From assembly GCF_033949425.1 (NCBI RefSeq), contig NZ_JAXAVX010000003.1, positions 62,001-126,000 of the forward strand: a DNA stretch of 64,000 nt, written 5' to 3'. Of this stretch, positions 8,923-17,378 are shown in pieces. Source of the DNA: Patulibacter brassicae. GTDB taxonomy: Bacteria; Actinomycetota; Thermoleophilia; Solirubrobacterales; Solirubrobacteraceae. Positions within the stretch are counted from its first letter, which is position 1. The number at the start of each line of letters is the position of its first letter. The translations under genes and the position numbers were made by a program. The notes below the pieces were generated by a model. That model ran no database searches, was not told where the DNA came from, and saw nothing but the letters and a program-made list of their open reading frames with translations.

Positions 8923-11103
8923 GTGACGTCGCCGGGATCGGTTCGCTTCCCCCTCTCCGCGCTGGTCGGCCAGGACGACCTCCGCCGCGCGCTCCTCGTC
9001 AACGCGGTCGCCCCCGAGGTCGGGGGCGTGCTCGTGCGGGGCGAGCGGGGCACGGCGAAGACGACGGCGGTGCGCGGGCTCGAGCCCCTGCTGCCGCCGC
9101 TGGAGGTCGTCGCCGGCTGCCCGTACGGCTCCGCCCCGGCCGAGGCGTCTCGCTGTCCGTGCCCCGCGTGCGCGGCGCTCGTCGCCGGCGCGCCGCTGCA
9201 CGAGCCGGCGACGGCGACGCGCCCCGCGGCGCTCGTCGAGCTGCCGGTCGGCGCGACCGTCGACCGGGTCGTCGGCACGCTCGACCTCGAGCGGGCGCTG
9301 CGCGACGGCGAGGCCGCGCTGCAGCCCGGCCTGCTGGCCCGCGCGCACCGCGGGATCCTCTACGTCGACGAGGTGAACCTCCTCGGCGACCACCTCGTCG
9401 ACGTGCTGCTCGACGCGGCCGCCCAGGGCGAGGCGACGGTCGAGCGCGACGGGATCTCCGTCCGGCACCCGGCGCGGTTCCTGCTCGTCGGGACGATGAA
9501 CCCCGAGGAGGGCGACCTGCGGCCGCAGCTGCTGGACCGCTTCGGGCTCTCCGTCACCGTCGCCGGGTCGACCGACCCGGCCACGCGGGCCGAGGTCGTG
9601 CGCCGGCGCCTGGCGTTCGAGGCCGACCCCGTCGCCTTCGCGGCCCGGTTCGCCGACGAGGACGCCCGGATCGCCGCCGCGATCGCCGCCGCGGCCGCGC
9701 GCCTGCCCGCGGTCCGCCTCGGCGAGCGCGCGCTGCGGCTCATCACCGGCGCGTGCGCGCGGCTCGGCGTCGACGGGCTGCGCGCCGACCTCGTCGCCGC
9801 GCGCTGCAGCCGGGCGATCGCCGCGCTCGCGGGACGCGACGAGGTGTCCGAGGAGGACGTGCGCGAGGCGCTGCTGCTGACGCTGCCCCACCGCCGTCGC
9901 CGCGGCCCGCTGGACCCGCCCGGCCTCGAGCCCGACGAGCTCGACGAGGCGCTCGACGAGGCGCGCGGCGACGAGGACGAGCCGCCGACCGCCCCGCCGC
10001 AGGACGACGACGGCCCCGACGACGACCGCGGCCCCGGAGACCGCGGCCCGGCGCCGGACGACGCCCCACCGGACGCGCGCGACGCCCCGCCCGCCGGATC
10101 GGGCGACGACGCGCCCGAGCCGCCCCCCGCCAGCGAGCCCGGCGAGGGGCCCGCGGACGACGACCCGGCCGCCGAGGCCCCGGCCCCGCCGCCCGTCCCC
10201 GACCCCGCCCCGCCGGCCGACGAACCGCCCGCCGACCGGCCCTTCCGTCCCGGCGCCGCCGCCCGCACCCGTCGCGACGCGCCGACCGGGACGCCCGGCG
10301 TCGCGCCGCTGCTGGAGCTCGTCCGCGGCCGCGGAGCCCACCGCACCCCGAGCGGGCGCCGCAGCCGGACCGCGGGCGAGGCCGGGCACCAGGTCGACAC
10401 CCGCCCCCGCGAGACCGACGAGCAGCCGCTCGCGCTGCCCGCCACGCTGCGCGGCGCCGCCCTGCGCGAGGCCCTGGCCGCCCGCGGCGGCCGCACCGGC
10501 CGGCTGCGCGTCACGCCCGGCGACCAGCGCACCCCGGTCCGCGCGGGCCGTGAGGGGACGCTCGTCGTGTTCTGCGTCGACGCGTCCGGCTCGATGGGCG
10601 CGCGGCGACGGATGGGCGCGGTGAAGGACGCCGCGCTCGGGCTCCTCATGGACGCCTACCAGCGCCGCGACCGCGTGGCCCTCGTGACCTTCCGCGGCCG
10701 CGACGCCGAGGTCGTCCTGCCGCCCACGGGGTCGGTCGAGCGCGCCGCGACGCGGCTGGCGGACCTGCCGACGGGCGGCGGCACGCCGCTGGCGGCGGGC
10801 CTCGACGCCGCGACGACGCTCGTCCGCGCCCACCGGCTGCGCGACCCGGGGCGCCGCGTGCTCTGCCTCGTGGTGACGGACGGGCGCGCCTCGGGCGGCC
10901 GCACCGGGCTCGCGGCCGCCGAGCGTGCCGCCGCGCGGCTCGGCCGGGTCGCCGACGGGGTCGTCGTCTTCGACAGCGAGCAGGGGCGCGTGCGCCTCGG
11001 CCTCAGCGCGCGGATCGCCGCCGCGGCCGGACCGGAGGCGCGGCTGCTGCCGATCGGCGCGCTGGCCGGCGAGGCGCCCCGCGCCCGGGTGGGGGCGCGA
11101 TGA
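8923..11103 (+). CDS. Fused ChlI-ChlD type metal-chelatase AAA+/VWA subunit
   Basis: 726 residues. The N-terminal AAA+ ATPase (about 10-330) has Walker A GERGTAKTT and Walker B GILYVDEVNLL. An acidic, proline-rich linker follows (about 345-450). The C-terminal von Willebrand A domain has the MIDAS motif DASGSMG near residue 552. In Mg- and cobalt-chelatases this motor subunit drives a large porphyrin/corrin-binding subunit (BchH or CobN). No such large subunit lies in this window. The gene overlaps the next by 4 bp (ATGA) and heads a unit ending in cobM, which supports a role in cobalt chelation for cobalamin. Mg-chelatase function remains possible. Confidence 0.9.
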   Translation: MTSPGSVRFPLSALVGQDDLRRALLVNAVAPEVGGVLVRGERGTAKTTAVRGLEPLLPPLEVVAGCPYGSAPAEASRCPCPACAALVAGAPLHEPATATRPAALVELPVGATVDRVVGTLDLERALRDGEAALQPGLLARAHRGILYVDEVNLLGDHLVDVLLDAAAQGEATVERDGISVRHPARFLLVGTMNPEEGDLRPQLLDRFGLSVTVAGSTDPATRAEVVRRRLAFEADPVAFAARFADEDARIAAAIAAAAARLPAVRLGERALRLITGACARLGVDGLRADLVAARCSRAIAALAGRDEVSEEDVREALLLTLPHRRRRGPLDPPGLEPDELDEALDEARGDEDEPPTAPPQDDDGPDDDRGPGDRGPAPDDAPPDARDAPPAGSGDDAPEPPPASEPGEGPADDDPAAEAPAPPPVPDPAPPADEPPADRPFRPGAAARTRRDAPTGTPGVAPLLELVRGRGAHRTPSGRRSRTAGEAGHQVDTRPRETDEQPLALPATLRGAALREALAARGGRTGRLRVTPGDQRTPVRAGREGTLVVFCVDASGSMGARRRMGAVKDAALGLLMDAYQRRDRVALVTFRGRDAEVVLPPTGSVERAATRLADLPTGGGTPLAAGLDAATTLVRAHRLRDPGRRVLCLVVTDGRASGGRTGLAAAERAAARLGRVADGVVVFDSEQGRVRLGLSARIAAAAGPEARLLPIGALAGEAPRARVGAR

Positions 11104-11693
11104 GCCGCCCGGTCGTGGCGGTGGCGACCGGCCCCGCGCTGCTGGAGCCCAGCCGCGAGCTGCGCGACGCGATCGCCGTGGCCGGCGCCGCGCTCGCGAC
11201 CGTCGACCTCACCACCGACGCCGCGCTGCCCGACGGGGCCGTGGCGCTCGTCCTCGGCGACGGGGCCCCCGTGCCGCACGCACCGGCGATCGGGGCGAAC
11301 GAGGCCCTGCGCGACGCGGTCGTCGCCCACCACCGGGCCGGACGGCGGATCGTCGCCGAGGGCGCCGGGGTGGCGTACCTCGCCACGAGCCTCGACGGGC
11401 ACCCGATGTGCGACGTCCTCCCCGCCGCGGCGCGCCCCGGCCCGGGCGGCGTGCCTGGTCCGGTCGAGCTCATGGCCGCCGCCGACGGGCCGGTCCACGC
11501 CATCGGGCAGAAGCGGATCGGCCGCCCCTCCCGCGCGGTGGCGCTCGACGTCACCGCCGGCTCGCAGCCGGCGTGGACGATCGGCCGCGATCGCGAGGGC
11601 TGGGCGATGCCGGGCCTGCACGCGAGCCTCATCGTCGTCCCGTGGACGCCGGACCGCCTGCAGCGCCTGCTCGAGGGAGCGCCCGTCGCATGA
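11100..11693 (+). CDS. Stand-alone CobB-like glutamine amidotransferase domain lacking catalytic residues
   Basis: 197 residues that align by eye with the C-terminal amidotransferase domain of the CobB at 37800. AEGAGVAYLATSLDGHPMCDVL matches CobB AECGGLLYLGG...DGRPMCGVL, but the nucleophile Cys (C369 in CobB) is Gly88. Near the C-terminus LHASLIVVPW replaces CobB LHASYLHTHW, so the catalytic His is missing too. The protein therefore cannot hydrolyse glutamine as a class I amidotransferase. It overlaps chlID and cobM by ATGA on both sides, so it is translated with them. A binding or scaffolding role is inference. Confidence 0.75.
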   Translation: MSRPVVAVATGPALLEPSRELRDAIAVAGAALATVDLTTDAALPDGAVALVLGDGAPVPHAPAIGANEALRDAVVAHHRAGRRIVAEGAGVAYLATSLDGHPMCDVLPAAARPGPGGVPGPVELMAAADGPVHAIGQKRIGRPSRAVALDVTAGSQPAWTIGRDREGWAMPGLHASLIVVPWTPDRLQRLLEGAPVA

Positions 11694-12535
11694 CCGATCC
11701 CGATCGGCCGACCGCCGTCGACCCCCGCCCCGCCGCGGGCGGTCGCGTTGTGTTCGTCGGCGCCGGCCCCGGCGCCGCCGACCTGCTCACGATCCGCGGG
11801 GCGAAGGTCCTCGGCGAGGCGGACGTCGTCGTCTGGCCCCGGTCGCTCGTGCCGCCCGAGGTCATGGAGCACGCGCGGCCCGACGCCGAGGTGCTGACGA
11901 GCGACGACCACACGCTCGAGGACGTCATCGCCCTCTTCTCGCGGGCGAAGGTCGAGGGCCTCGTCGTCTGCCGCCTGCAGTCCGGCGACCCCTCGATCTA
12001 CGCGACGCTCCACGAGCAGATCAACGCCTGCCGGCGGATGGACCTGCCGTACGAGATCGTGCCCGGCGTCGGATCGCTGTCCGCGCTCGCCGCCGCGCTC
12101 GGCCAGGAGCTCACGGTCCCCGAGGTCGCCCAGTCGCTCGTGCTCACGCGGCGCGCCGTCCGGGTCCCGATGCCGGAGAACGAGCAGCTGCAGGACCTCG
12201 CCCGGCACGGCACGACAATGGCCCTCTACCTCTCGGTGCGCCGCCCGCGCGAGCTGCAGGCCGACCTCCTGGCGGGCGGCTACGCCCCCGACGCGCCGGT
12301 CGCGATCGGCTACCGGGTCTCGTGGCCGGACGAGCGGATCATCCGCTGCCGGCTCGACGAGCTCGCCGCGACCCTGAAGGCCGAGCGGATCACGACCCAG
12401 GCGCTGATCGTCCTCGGGCCGGCGCTCGCCGGCGGCGAGGAGGAGCGGCGCTCGCACGTCTACCGCCCGACGTACGGCCACCGCTACCGGCGGCTGGGCA
12501 ACCCCGCCGCGTACCGCGGCGACGAGCCGTCCTGA
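11690..12535 (+). CDS. cobM: Precorrin-4 C11-methyltransferase
   Basis: 281 residues with the SAM-dependent tetrapyrrole methylase fold: VGAGPGAADLLTIRG near the N-terminus, RLQSGDPSIYATLHEQ, and IVPGVGSLSALAAALGQELT. The family-typical C-terminus HVYRPTYGHRYR identifies CobM/CbiF rather than CobA or CobI. It methylates C11 of precorrin-4. The start ATG lies in an ATGA overlap with the preceding gene; longer in-frame extensions upstream lie within that gene and are rejected. About 25 residues precede the conserved fold. Confidence 0.95.
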   Translation: MTDPDRPTAVDPRPAAGGRVVFVGAGPGAADLLTIRGAKVLGEADVVVWPRSLVPPEVMEHARPDAEVLTSDDHTLEDVIALFSRAKVEGLVVCRLQSGDPSIYATLHEQINACRRMDLPYEIVPGVGSLSALAAALGQELTVPEVAQSLVLTRRAVRVPMPENEQLQDLARHGTTMALYLSVRRPRELQADLLAGGYAPDAPVAIGYRVSWPDERIIRCRLDELAATLKAERITTQALIVLGPALAGGEEERRSHVYRPTYGHRYRRLGNPAAYRGDEPS

Positions 12536-12609
12536 GCGGCGCGCGGGCCGCGCCCCGCCGTGCCTCCGACGGGCCCCGCCGCGAGGCGCGTCGCCCGGGA
12601 ACGCCGCGC

Positions 12610-12640
12610 TTGACCTCAAGTGCGGTCGAGGCGCCATCAT
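12610..12640 (+). promoter_or_regulatory. SoxR/MerR-type promoter with 19-bp spacer
   Basis: TTGACC (12610-12615) and CATCAT (12635-12640) are separated by 19 bp, the over-long spacing of MerR-family promoters. Between them is the dyad CCTCAAGT-GC-GGTCGAGG (12614-12631). Its left half matches the SoxR box exactly and its right half 5 of 8. It lies 79 bp before the exporter ATPase gene, which has GGAGG at 12708-12712. No soxR gene lies in the window. Confidence 0.6.
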
Positions 12641-12718
12641 GGCTCCCATGTGGTGCTCCCGTCCCCGCGCCGTCCGGCGCGTCGTCCCGTCCTGCCCATC
12701 CGGCCCCGGAGGTCGCGC

Positions 12719-13542
<824 letters not shown>

Positions 13543-13546
<4 letters not shown>

Positions 13547-14310
13547 CCGCCGCCCAGATCCGCCTGCTCTCGCTGCTGCGCCGCGAGTGCAGCCGCTTCC
13601 TGAAGATCAAGCGCCAGACGATCGGCGCCCCGCTGCTGGAGACGTTCCTCTACGTCTCGGTGTTCGGGGCCGCGCTCGGCAGCCGGGTCGGCGACCTCCA
13701 CGGGTTCGACTACGTGGTGTTCGTCGTCCCCGGCCTGATCATGATGGCGTTCGCCATCAACGCGTTCGCGAACAACTCCAGCTCCCTGCTCCAGCAGAAG
13801 ATGCAGGGCTCGATCCACGACCAGCTCTCGTCACCGGCGACGCCGCTGGAGCTGCTGCTGGCGTTCTCGCTCGGCGGGTTCCTCCGGGGCCTCGTGATCG
13901 CCGTCCTGACGCTCGTCGCCGCCGCCCTGCTCGTCGACCTGCCGCTGCGCCACCCGGAGGTCCTCCTCCCGGCGCTCTTCCTCGTGGGCATGTTCTTCGC
14001 CCAGCTCGGGGTGCTCATCGGCGTCCGCGCCGAGCAGTTCGACGACGTCGCCGTCGCCCAGACGTTCGTGCTGCAGCCGCTGATCTTCCTCGGCGGCGTC
14101 TTCTACTCGACGTCGCTGTTGGACGAGCCGTTCGCGACGCTCACCCACTTCGATCCCGTCTACTACATGATCAACCTCGTGCGGTACGGGTTCCTCGGCT
14201 ACACCGAGGAGTCGATCTGGCTGTCGTTGACGCTCCTGACGCTCGCGACGACCGTGCTGTTCCTCCTGAACCTGCGCCTCTTCCGGCGCGGCTGGAAGCT
14301 CCGCTCCTAG
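13543..14310 (+). CDS. ABC-2 type permease
   Basis: 255 residues with six predicted membrane segments, including LLETFLYVSVFGAALG, YVVFVVPGLIMMAFAINAF, GLVIAVLTLVAAALLV, LFLVGMFFAQLGVLIG, LQPLIFLGGVFYSTSLL and a final LLTLATTVLFLLNLRLF. It is the partner of the upstream ATPase (ATGA overlap). PLIFLGGVFYS followed by DPVYYMINLVRYGFLG is the conserved C-terminal pattern of ABC-2 exporters for drugs and lipid-linked sugars. Substrate unknown. Confidence 0.92.
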
Positions 14311-14353
14311 GGCGCCGCGCGACGTCCCGGGGCCGGCGCCGTCGGCCCCCGGC

Positions 14354-14728
14354 TCAGCGGAGGACGGGGACGTCGTAGGCGTCGATCCACGGGTCGGCGC
14401 TCACGATCGTCAGGCCCTCGAGCTGGGCCTGCGCGACGAGCAAGCGGTCGAACGGGTCGCGATGGTGCCAGGGCAGCACTGCGACGTGGTCCGCGTGGCG
14501 CGGGGCGATCGGGAGGAGCTCCACGTCGACCGCCTCGAGACGCGCGAGGAGGTCCGCGGTCGGCGGAACGAGCTTGCCGAGCGACCGCTTGATCGCGGCC
14601 TCCCACAGCACGACCGCGCTCACCACGACCTTCGCCCGCGGCCGGGAAAGCGCCTCGATCATCGGTGCGCTGAGTCGGTCGCGACGTCCCGCCAGCCACC
14701 AGAGGACGACGTGCGTGTCGAGCAGCAC
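14354..14728 (-). CDS. PIN-domain toxin (VapC family), module 1
   Basis: 124 residues. The PIN active-site acidic residues are visible: LLDTHVVLWW, VVLWEAAIKR, HRDPFDRLLVAQAQ and TIVSADPWI. PIN toxins are Mg-dependent RNases. GTG 14728 follows the antitoxin stop with one base between them. It is clearly homologous to the PIN gene at 15870, with the same length and DPFDRLLVAQAQ shared exactly. Together the two modules flank cobF. Confidence 0.9.
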   Translation of the reverse strand: MLLDTHVVLWWLAGRRDRLSAPMIEALSRPRAKVVVSAVVLWEAAIKRSLGKLVPPTADLLARLEAVDVELLPIAPRHADHVAVLPWHHRDPFDRLLVAQAQLEGLTIVSADPWIDAYDVPVLR

Positions 14729-14729
14729 G

Positions 14730-14969
14730 TCAGTCGACCATGCCGAGGGCGCGCGCCACGTCCTCGGGCAGCTCGTCCCAGTCGTCGGCGATCTCGACGT
14801 CCGGGAGCGTCCCGAACGCCTCCGCGAACGGGATCCTCCGCTGCTCGAGGGGCGCGAGCCGCACGACGGCCTCGCCCCGACGGGTGATGACGATCTCCTC
14901 TCCCGCGAGCGCGCGCTCCACGAGCCGGGAGAGGTGGGTCTTGGCCTCGTGCATGCCGACGCTCGCCAT
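14730..14969 (-). CDS. Phd/YefM-type antitoxin, module 1
   Basis: 79 residues starting MASVGMHEAKTHLSRLVERA, then GEEIVITRRGEAVVRLAP, the Phd/YefM DNA-binding and dimerisation region. The acidic C-terminus (DDWDELPEDVARALG) would wrap the PIN toxin. TACGGT lies 6 nt before the ATG, so the transcript is probably leaderless, and a pair of ACTAG repeats just upstream may be its operator. The module-2 antitoxin shares VGMHEAKTHLSRLV exactly. Confidence 0.9.
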   Translation of the reverse strand: MASVGMHEAKTHLSRLVERALAGEEIVITRRGEAVVRLAPLEQRRIPFAEAFGTLPDVEIADDWDELPEDVARALGMVD

Positions 14970-14975
14970 GCGTCG

Positions 14976-15005
14976 ACCGTACCAGCGAACTAGCCAACGG
15001 ACTAG
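14976..15005 (-). promoter_or_regulatory. Antitoxin-1 promoter and ACTAG repeat operator
   Basis: On the minus strand TACGGT (14976-14981) is 6 nt upstream of ATG 14969. Two ACTAG half-sites (14989-14993 and 15001-15005, 7 bp apart) lie in the -35 region. The module-2 promoter carries a similar pair, which suggests a common operator. Confidence 0.55.
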
Positions 15006-15074
15006 ATCATGCCCGTCACAGGACGGTGCCGAGGTCGTTCCCGCCCGCGACGCGGCAGCTCGTCGCCGGCCGGC

Positions 15075-15830
15075 TCAGCGCGCCCGGCGCAGGAGGTACG
15101 TGTCGAACATCCAGCCCTTGCGCTCACGCGCCTGGGCCCGGACGCGGACGACCTCGTCGGCGACGTCGCCGAGCCGACCGTGGATCAGCAGCTCGTCCGG
15201 GGTCCCGAGGTACGCGCCCCAGAAGAGCTCGAGGTCGGGGTCCTGGTCGGCGAACGCGAGCTCGGCGTCGAGCATGACGACGACGTCCTCGGTCGTCAGG
15301 TCGGCGAGCTGCTCGGCCAGGCGCCGACCGGGGGTGACGCGGATCGTGCCGCCGACCTGGTTGAGCGTCGTCCGGTGGCGGGCCGCGAGGTCCTGAACGG
15401 CGCTGATGCCGGGGACGACGTCGTAGTCGAAGGCGACCGTCCCGCTCGCGAGGACCTGCTCGACGACGCCGAGCGTCGAGTCGTAGATCGCCGGGTCGCC
15501 CCAGACGAGGAAGGCCCCGCGCTCGTCCTCGCCGAGCTCGGTCGCGATCGCGGCGGCCCACTGCTTCGCGCGGCGGGTGCGCCAGTCGTCCACGACGCCC
15601 TCGTGCGCGTCGCGCGAGCGGCCCCGCGGCGGGTCGACGAGCTCGACGACGCGGTGCTCCCCGGTCACGTGCCGGCGCAGGACCTCGCGCCGGACCGCGA
15701 CGAGGTCCTCCGTCTCCCGGACCTTCGTGATGAGGAAGATCACGCGCGCCGCGTCGAGCGCCTTGATCGCCTGGACCGTGACCTGGTCGGGGTCCCCGGC
15801 GCCGATGCCGACGAGCGAGAGGTGCCGCAT
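15075..15830 (-). CDS. cobF: Precorrin-6A synthase (deacetylating)
   Basis: 251 residues, the usual CobF length. GIGAGDPDQVTVQAIKAL, FLVWGDPAIYDSTL, VVPGISAVQDLAARHR, VVVMLDAELAF, FWGAYLGTPDE and the C-terminal ARERKGWMFDTYLLRR are close to what I know of CobF. CobF methylates C1 and removes acetate in the oxygen-dependent cobalamin pathway; the oxygen-independent route uses CbiD instead. Both sides are toxin-antitoxin modules on the same strand. The ATG lies 8 nt after a TAGGGT box. No other cob gene shares its transcript. Confidence 0.95.
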   Translation of the reverse strand: MRHLSLVGIGAGDPDQVTVQAIKALDAARVIFLITKVRETEDLVAVRREVLRRHVTGEHRVVELVDPPRGRSRDAHEGVVDDWRTRRAKQWAAAIATELGEDERGAFLVWGDPAIYDSTLGVVEQVLASGTVAFDYDVVPGISAVQDLAARHRTTLNQVGGTIRVTPGRRLAEQLADLTTEDVVVMLDAELAFADQDPDLELFWGAYLGTPDELLIHGRLGDVADEVVRVRAQARERKGWMFDTYLLRRAR

Positions 15831-15838
15831 GGCGGGCG

Positions 15839-15844
15839 ACCCTA
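15839..15844 (-). promoter_or_regulatory. -10 box TAGGGT of cobF
   Basis: TAGGGT on the minus strand lies 8 nt before ATG 15830, which suggests a leaderless monocistronic cobF transcript independent of the upstream toxin gene. Confidence 0.5.
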
Positions 15845-15869
15845 CCCGGAGCGCCGCGAGGACCCCGCC

Positions 15870-16244
15870 TCACCAGGCGACGTCGACCCCGTAGCGGGCG
15901 AGCACCGCGTCCTTCGTGAGGATCGTCGCGCCCTCGCGCTGCGCCTGGGCGACGAGCAGCCGGTCGAACGGATCGGCGTGGATCGCCGGCAGCCGCTCGA
16001 CCGCGGCGGCGTGCTCGAGCGCGATCGGCAGCGCACGCGCGCCCGCGCCGAGCAGCGTCGAGGCGAAGCCGTCGGGCGCCTCGAGCTTGCCGAGAGCGCG
16101 CTTGATCGCGACCTCCCAGACGACCACCGCGCTGAGCAGCACCTCGCTGCGCTCGTCCGCCAGCAGGGTCAGGGCCCGCTCGCCGAGCGGCGCCGCGTCG
16201 TCGAGCCACCAGAGCGCGGCGTGGGTGTCCAGGAGCAGCCTCAC
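15870..16244 (-). CDS. PIN-domain toxin (VapC family), module 2
   Basis: 124 residues from GTG 16244, in a 4-bp overlap with the antitoxin stop. Active-site motifs LLLDTHAALWW, VVVWEVAIKRALGKL, HADPFDRLLVAQAQ and ATILTKDAVL are present. An in-frame extension upstream to 16319 lies within the antitoxin gene and is rejected. It is a paralogue of the PIN protein at 14354. The stop lies 40 bp upstream of the cobF start. Confidence 0.9.
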   Translation of the reverse strand: MRLLLDTHAALWWLDDAAPLGERALTLLADERSEVLLSAVVVWEVAIKRALGKLEAPDGFASTLLGAGARALPIALEHAAAVERLPAIHADPFDRLLVAQAQREGATILTKDAVLARYGVDVAW

Positions 16245-16489
16245 CGCAGGCCGAACGCCTCGGCGATCTCCGGCGGAACGTCGTCGAAGTCGTCGGCGAG
16301 CCGGACGCGGCCGCGCCACGCCCCGCGGACCTCGGCCAGCCGGTTGGGACGCTCGACGGGCACGAGTCGCGCGGCCGGCGCACCGTGACGCGTGATCACG
16401 ATCTCCTCGCCCGCGGCGACGCGCGCGACCAAGCGCGAGAGGTGCGTCTTCGCCTCGTGCATCCCGACCTCCGCATCCGCACCGGCCAC
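16241..16489 (-). CDS. Phd/YefM-type antitoxin, module 2
   Basis: 82 residues. VGMHEAKTHLSRLVARVA then GEEIVITRHGAPAARLVP is the Phd/YefM core. The C-terminus (VRLADDFDDVPPEIAEAFG) is acidic and differs from module 1, as expected if each antitoxin binds only its own toxin. GTG 16489 lies 6 nt after TAGTCT. It diverges from cbiQ, with 95 bp between the two starts. Confidence 0.9.
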   Translation of the reverse strand: MAGADAEVGMHEAKTHLSRLVARVAAGEEIVITRHGAPAARLVPVERPNRLAEVRGAWRGRVRLADDFDDVPPEIAEAFGLR

Positions 16490-16495
16490 GCGTTC

Positions 16496-16513
16496 AGACT
16501 AGCACCCGACTAG
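16496..16513 (-). promoter_or_regulatory. Antitoxin-2 promoter with ACTAG repeats
   Basis: TAGTCT (16496-16501, minus strand) ends 6 nt before GTG 16489. ACTAG occurs at 16498-16502, overlapping the box, and at 16509-16513. The half-sites are the same as in module 1 but 6 bp apart. Confidence 0.5.
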
Positions 16514-16571
16514 ACCTTGGCCGGGTCGAGCAGCGACCTCCGGCGAGCCGGCGCGGCCGCGGAGGCGCGCC

Positions 16572-16577
16572 TACACT
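16572..16577 (+). promoter_or_regulatory. -10 box TACACT of cbiQ
   Basis: TACACT is followed by exactly 7 nt and then GTG 16585, one of the clearest leaderless promoters in the window. Confidence 0.6.
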
Positions 16578-16584
16578 CCGGCGG

Positions 16585-17361
16585 GTGAGCGGCGCCGCAC
16601 ACGGGGGCAACGAGGAGCTGCTCCGCCTCGACACTCCGCTGCACCGGCTCCCGGCGCAGTGCAAGGTCGCCACGCTGCTGCTCTTCGCGCTCGCGGTCGC
16701 GCTCAGCCCGACCCACGCGGTCTGGCCCTACGGCCTGCACCTCCTGCTCGTCCTCGCGGCGGCGCTCGTGGCGCGCGTCCCGCTGCTCCAGCTCGCCTCG
16801 CGGCTCGTGATCGAGATCCCGTTCGTGCTGTTCGTCCTGCTGCTGCCGTTCGTGACGCAGGGCGAGGAGACCCACGTGCTCGGCGTCGGACTGTCGATCG
16901 ACGGGCTGTGGACGGCGTGGGCGATCGTCGCCAAGGCCTCGCTCGTGCTGCTGGCCACCGCGGTCGTGGCCGCCTGCACCCCGCCGGCGGCGATCCTCGC
17001 CGGCGTCGACCGGCTGCGCGCGCCGAAGGTCCTCACCGCGATCGCCGGGTTCACGATCCGCTACGTCGAGGTCGTCCTCGACGAGCTGCAGCGGATGCGG
17101 ATCGCGCGCGTGGCCCGCGGCGACGACCCGCGCTTCGTCTGGCAGGCGCGGGCGACGATCCGCTCGGCCGGCACGCTGCTCGTGCGCTGCTTCGAGCGCG
17201 GCGAGCGCGTGCACCTGGCGATGATCAGCCGCGGATACGACGGCGGCATGCCGCCGGGCCTGCTGACGGTGCCGGCCACCCGCGTGGAGTGGCTCGGCGT
17301 CGCGGGGCTCGTGACGGTCGCCGCCTCGATCACCGTGGCCTCCCGCCTCGTCGTCGGCTGA
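16585..17361 (+). CDS. cbiQ: Cobalt ECF transporter transmembrane protein
   Basis: 258 residues with about five to six membrane helices (LLLFALAVALSP, LHLLLVLAAALVA, IPFVLFVLLLPFV, AIVAKASLVLLATAVVAAC). Two Ala-Arg-Gly-type coupling motifs, RIARVARGDD and HLAMISRGYDG, occur at the positions where EcfT proteins grip the ATPase. CbiQ links substrate component CbiM (34944) to ATPase CbiO (fused to CbiX at 27599). In this window the three parts lie in three separate transcription units. The GTG start is fixed by the TACACT box. Confidence 0.93.
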   Translation: MSGAAHGGNEELLRLDTPLHRLPAQCKVATLLLFALAVALSPTHAVWPYGLHLLLVLAAALVARVPLLQLASRLVIEIPFVLFVLLLPFVTQGEETHVLGVGLSIDGLWTAWAIVAKASLVLLATAVVAACTPPAAILAGVDRLRAPKVLTAIAGFTIRYVEVVLDELQRMRIARVARGDDPRFVWQARATIRSAGTLLVRCFERGERVHLAMISRGYDGGMPPGLLTVPATRVEWLGVAGLVTVAASITVASRLVVG

Positions 17362-17378
17362 GCCGGCGCGCGCCCGGA

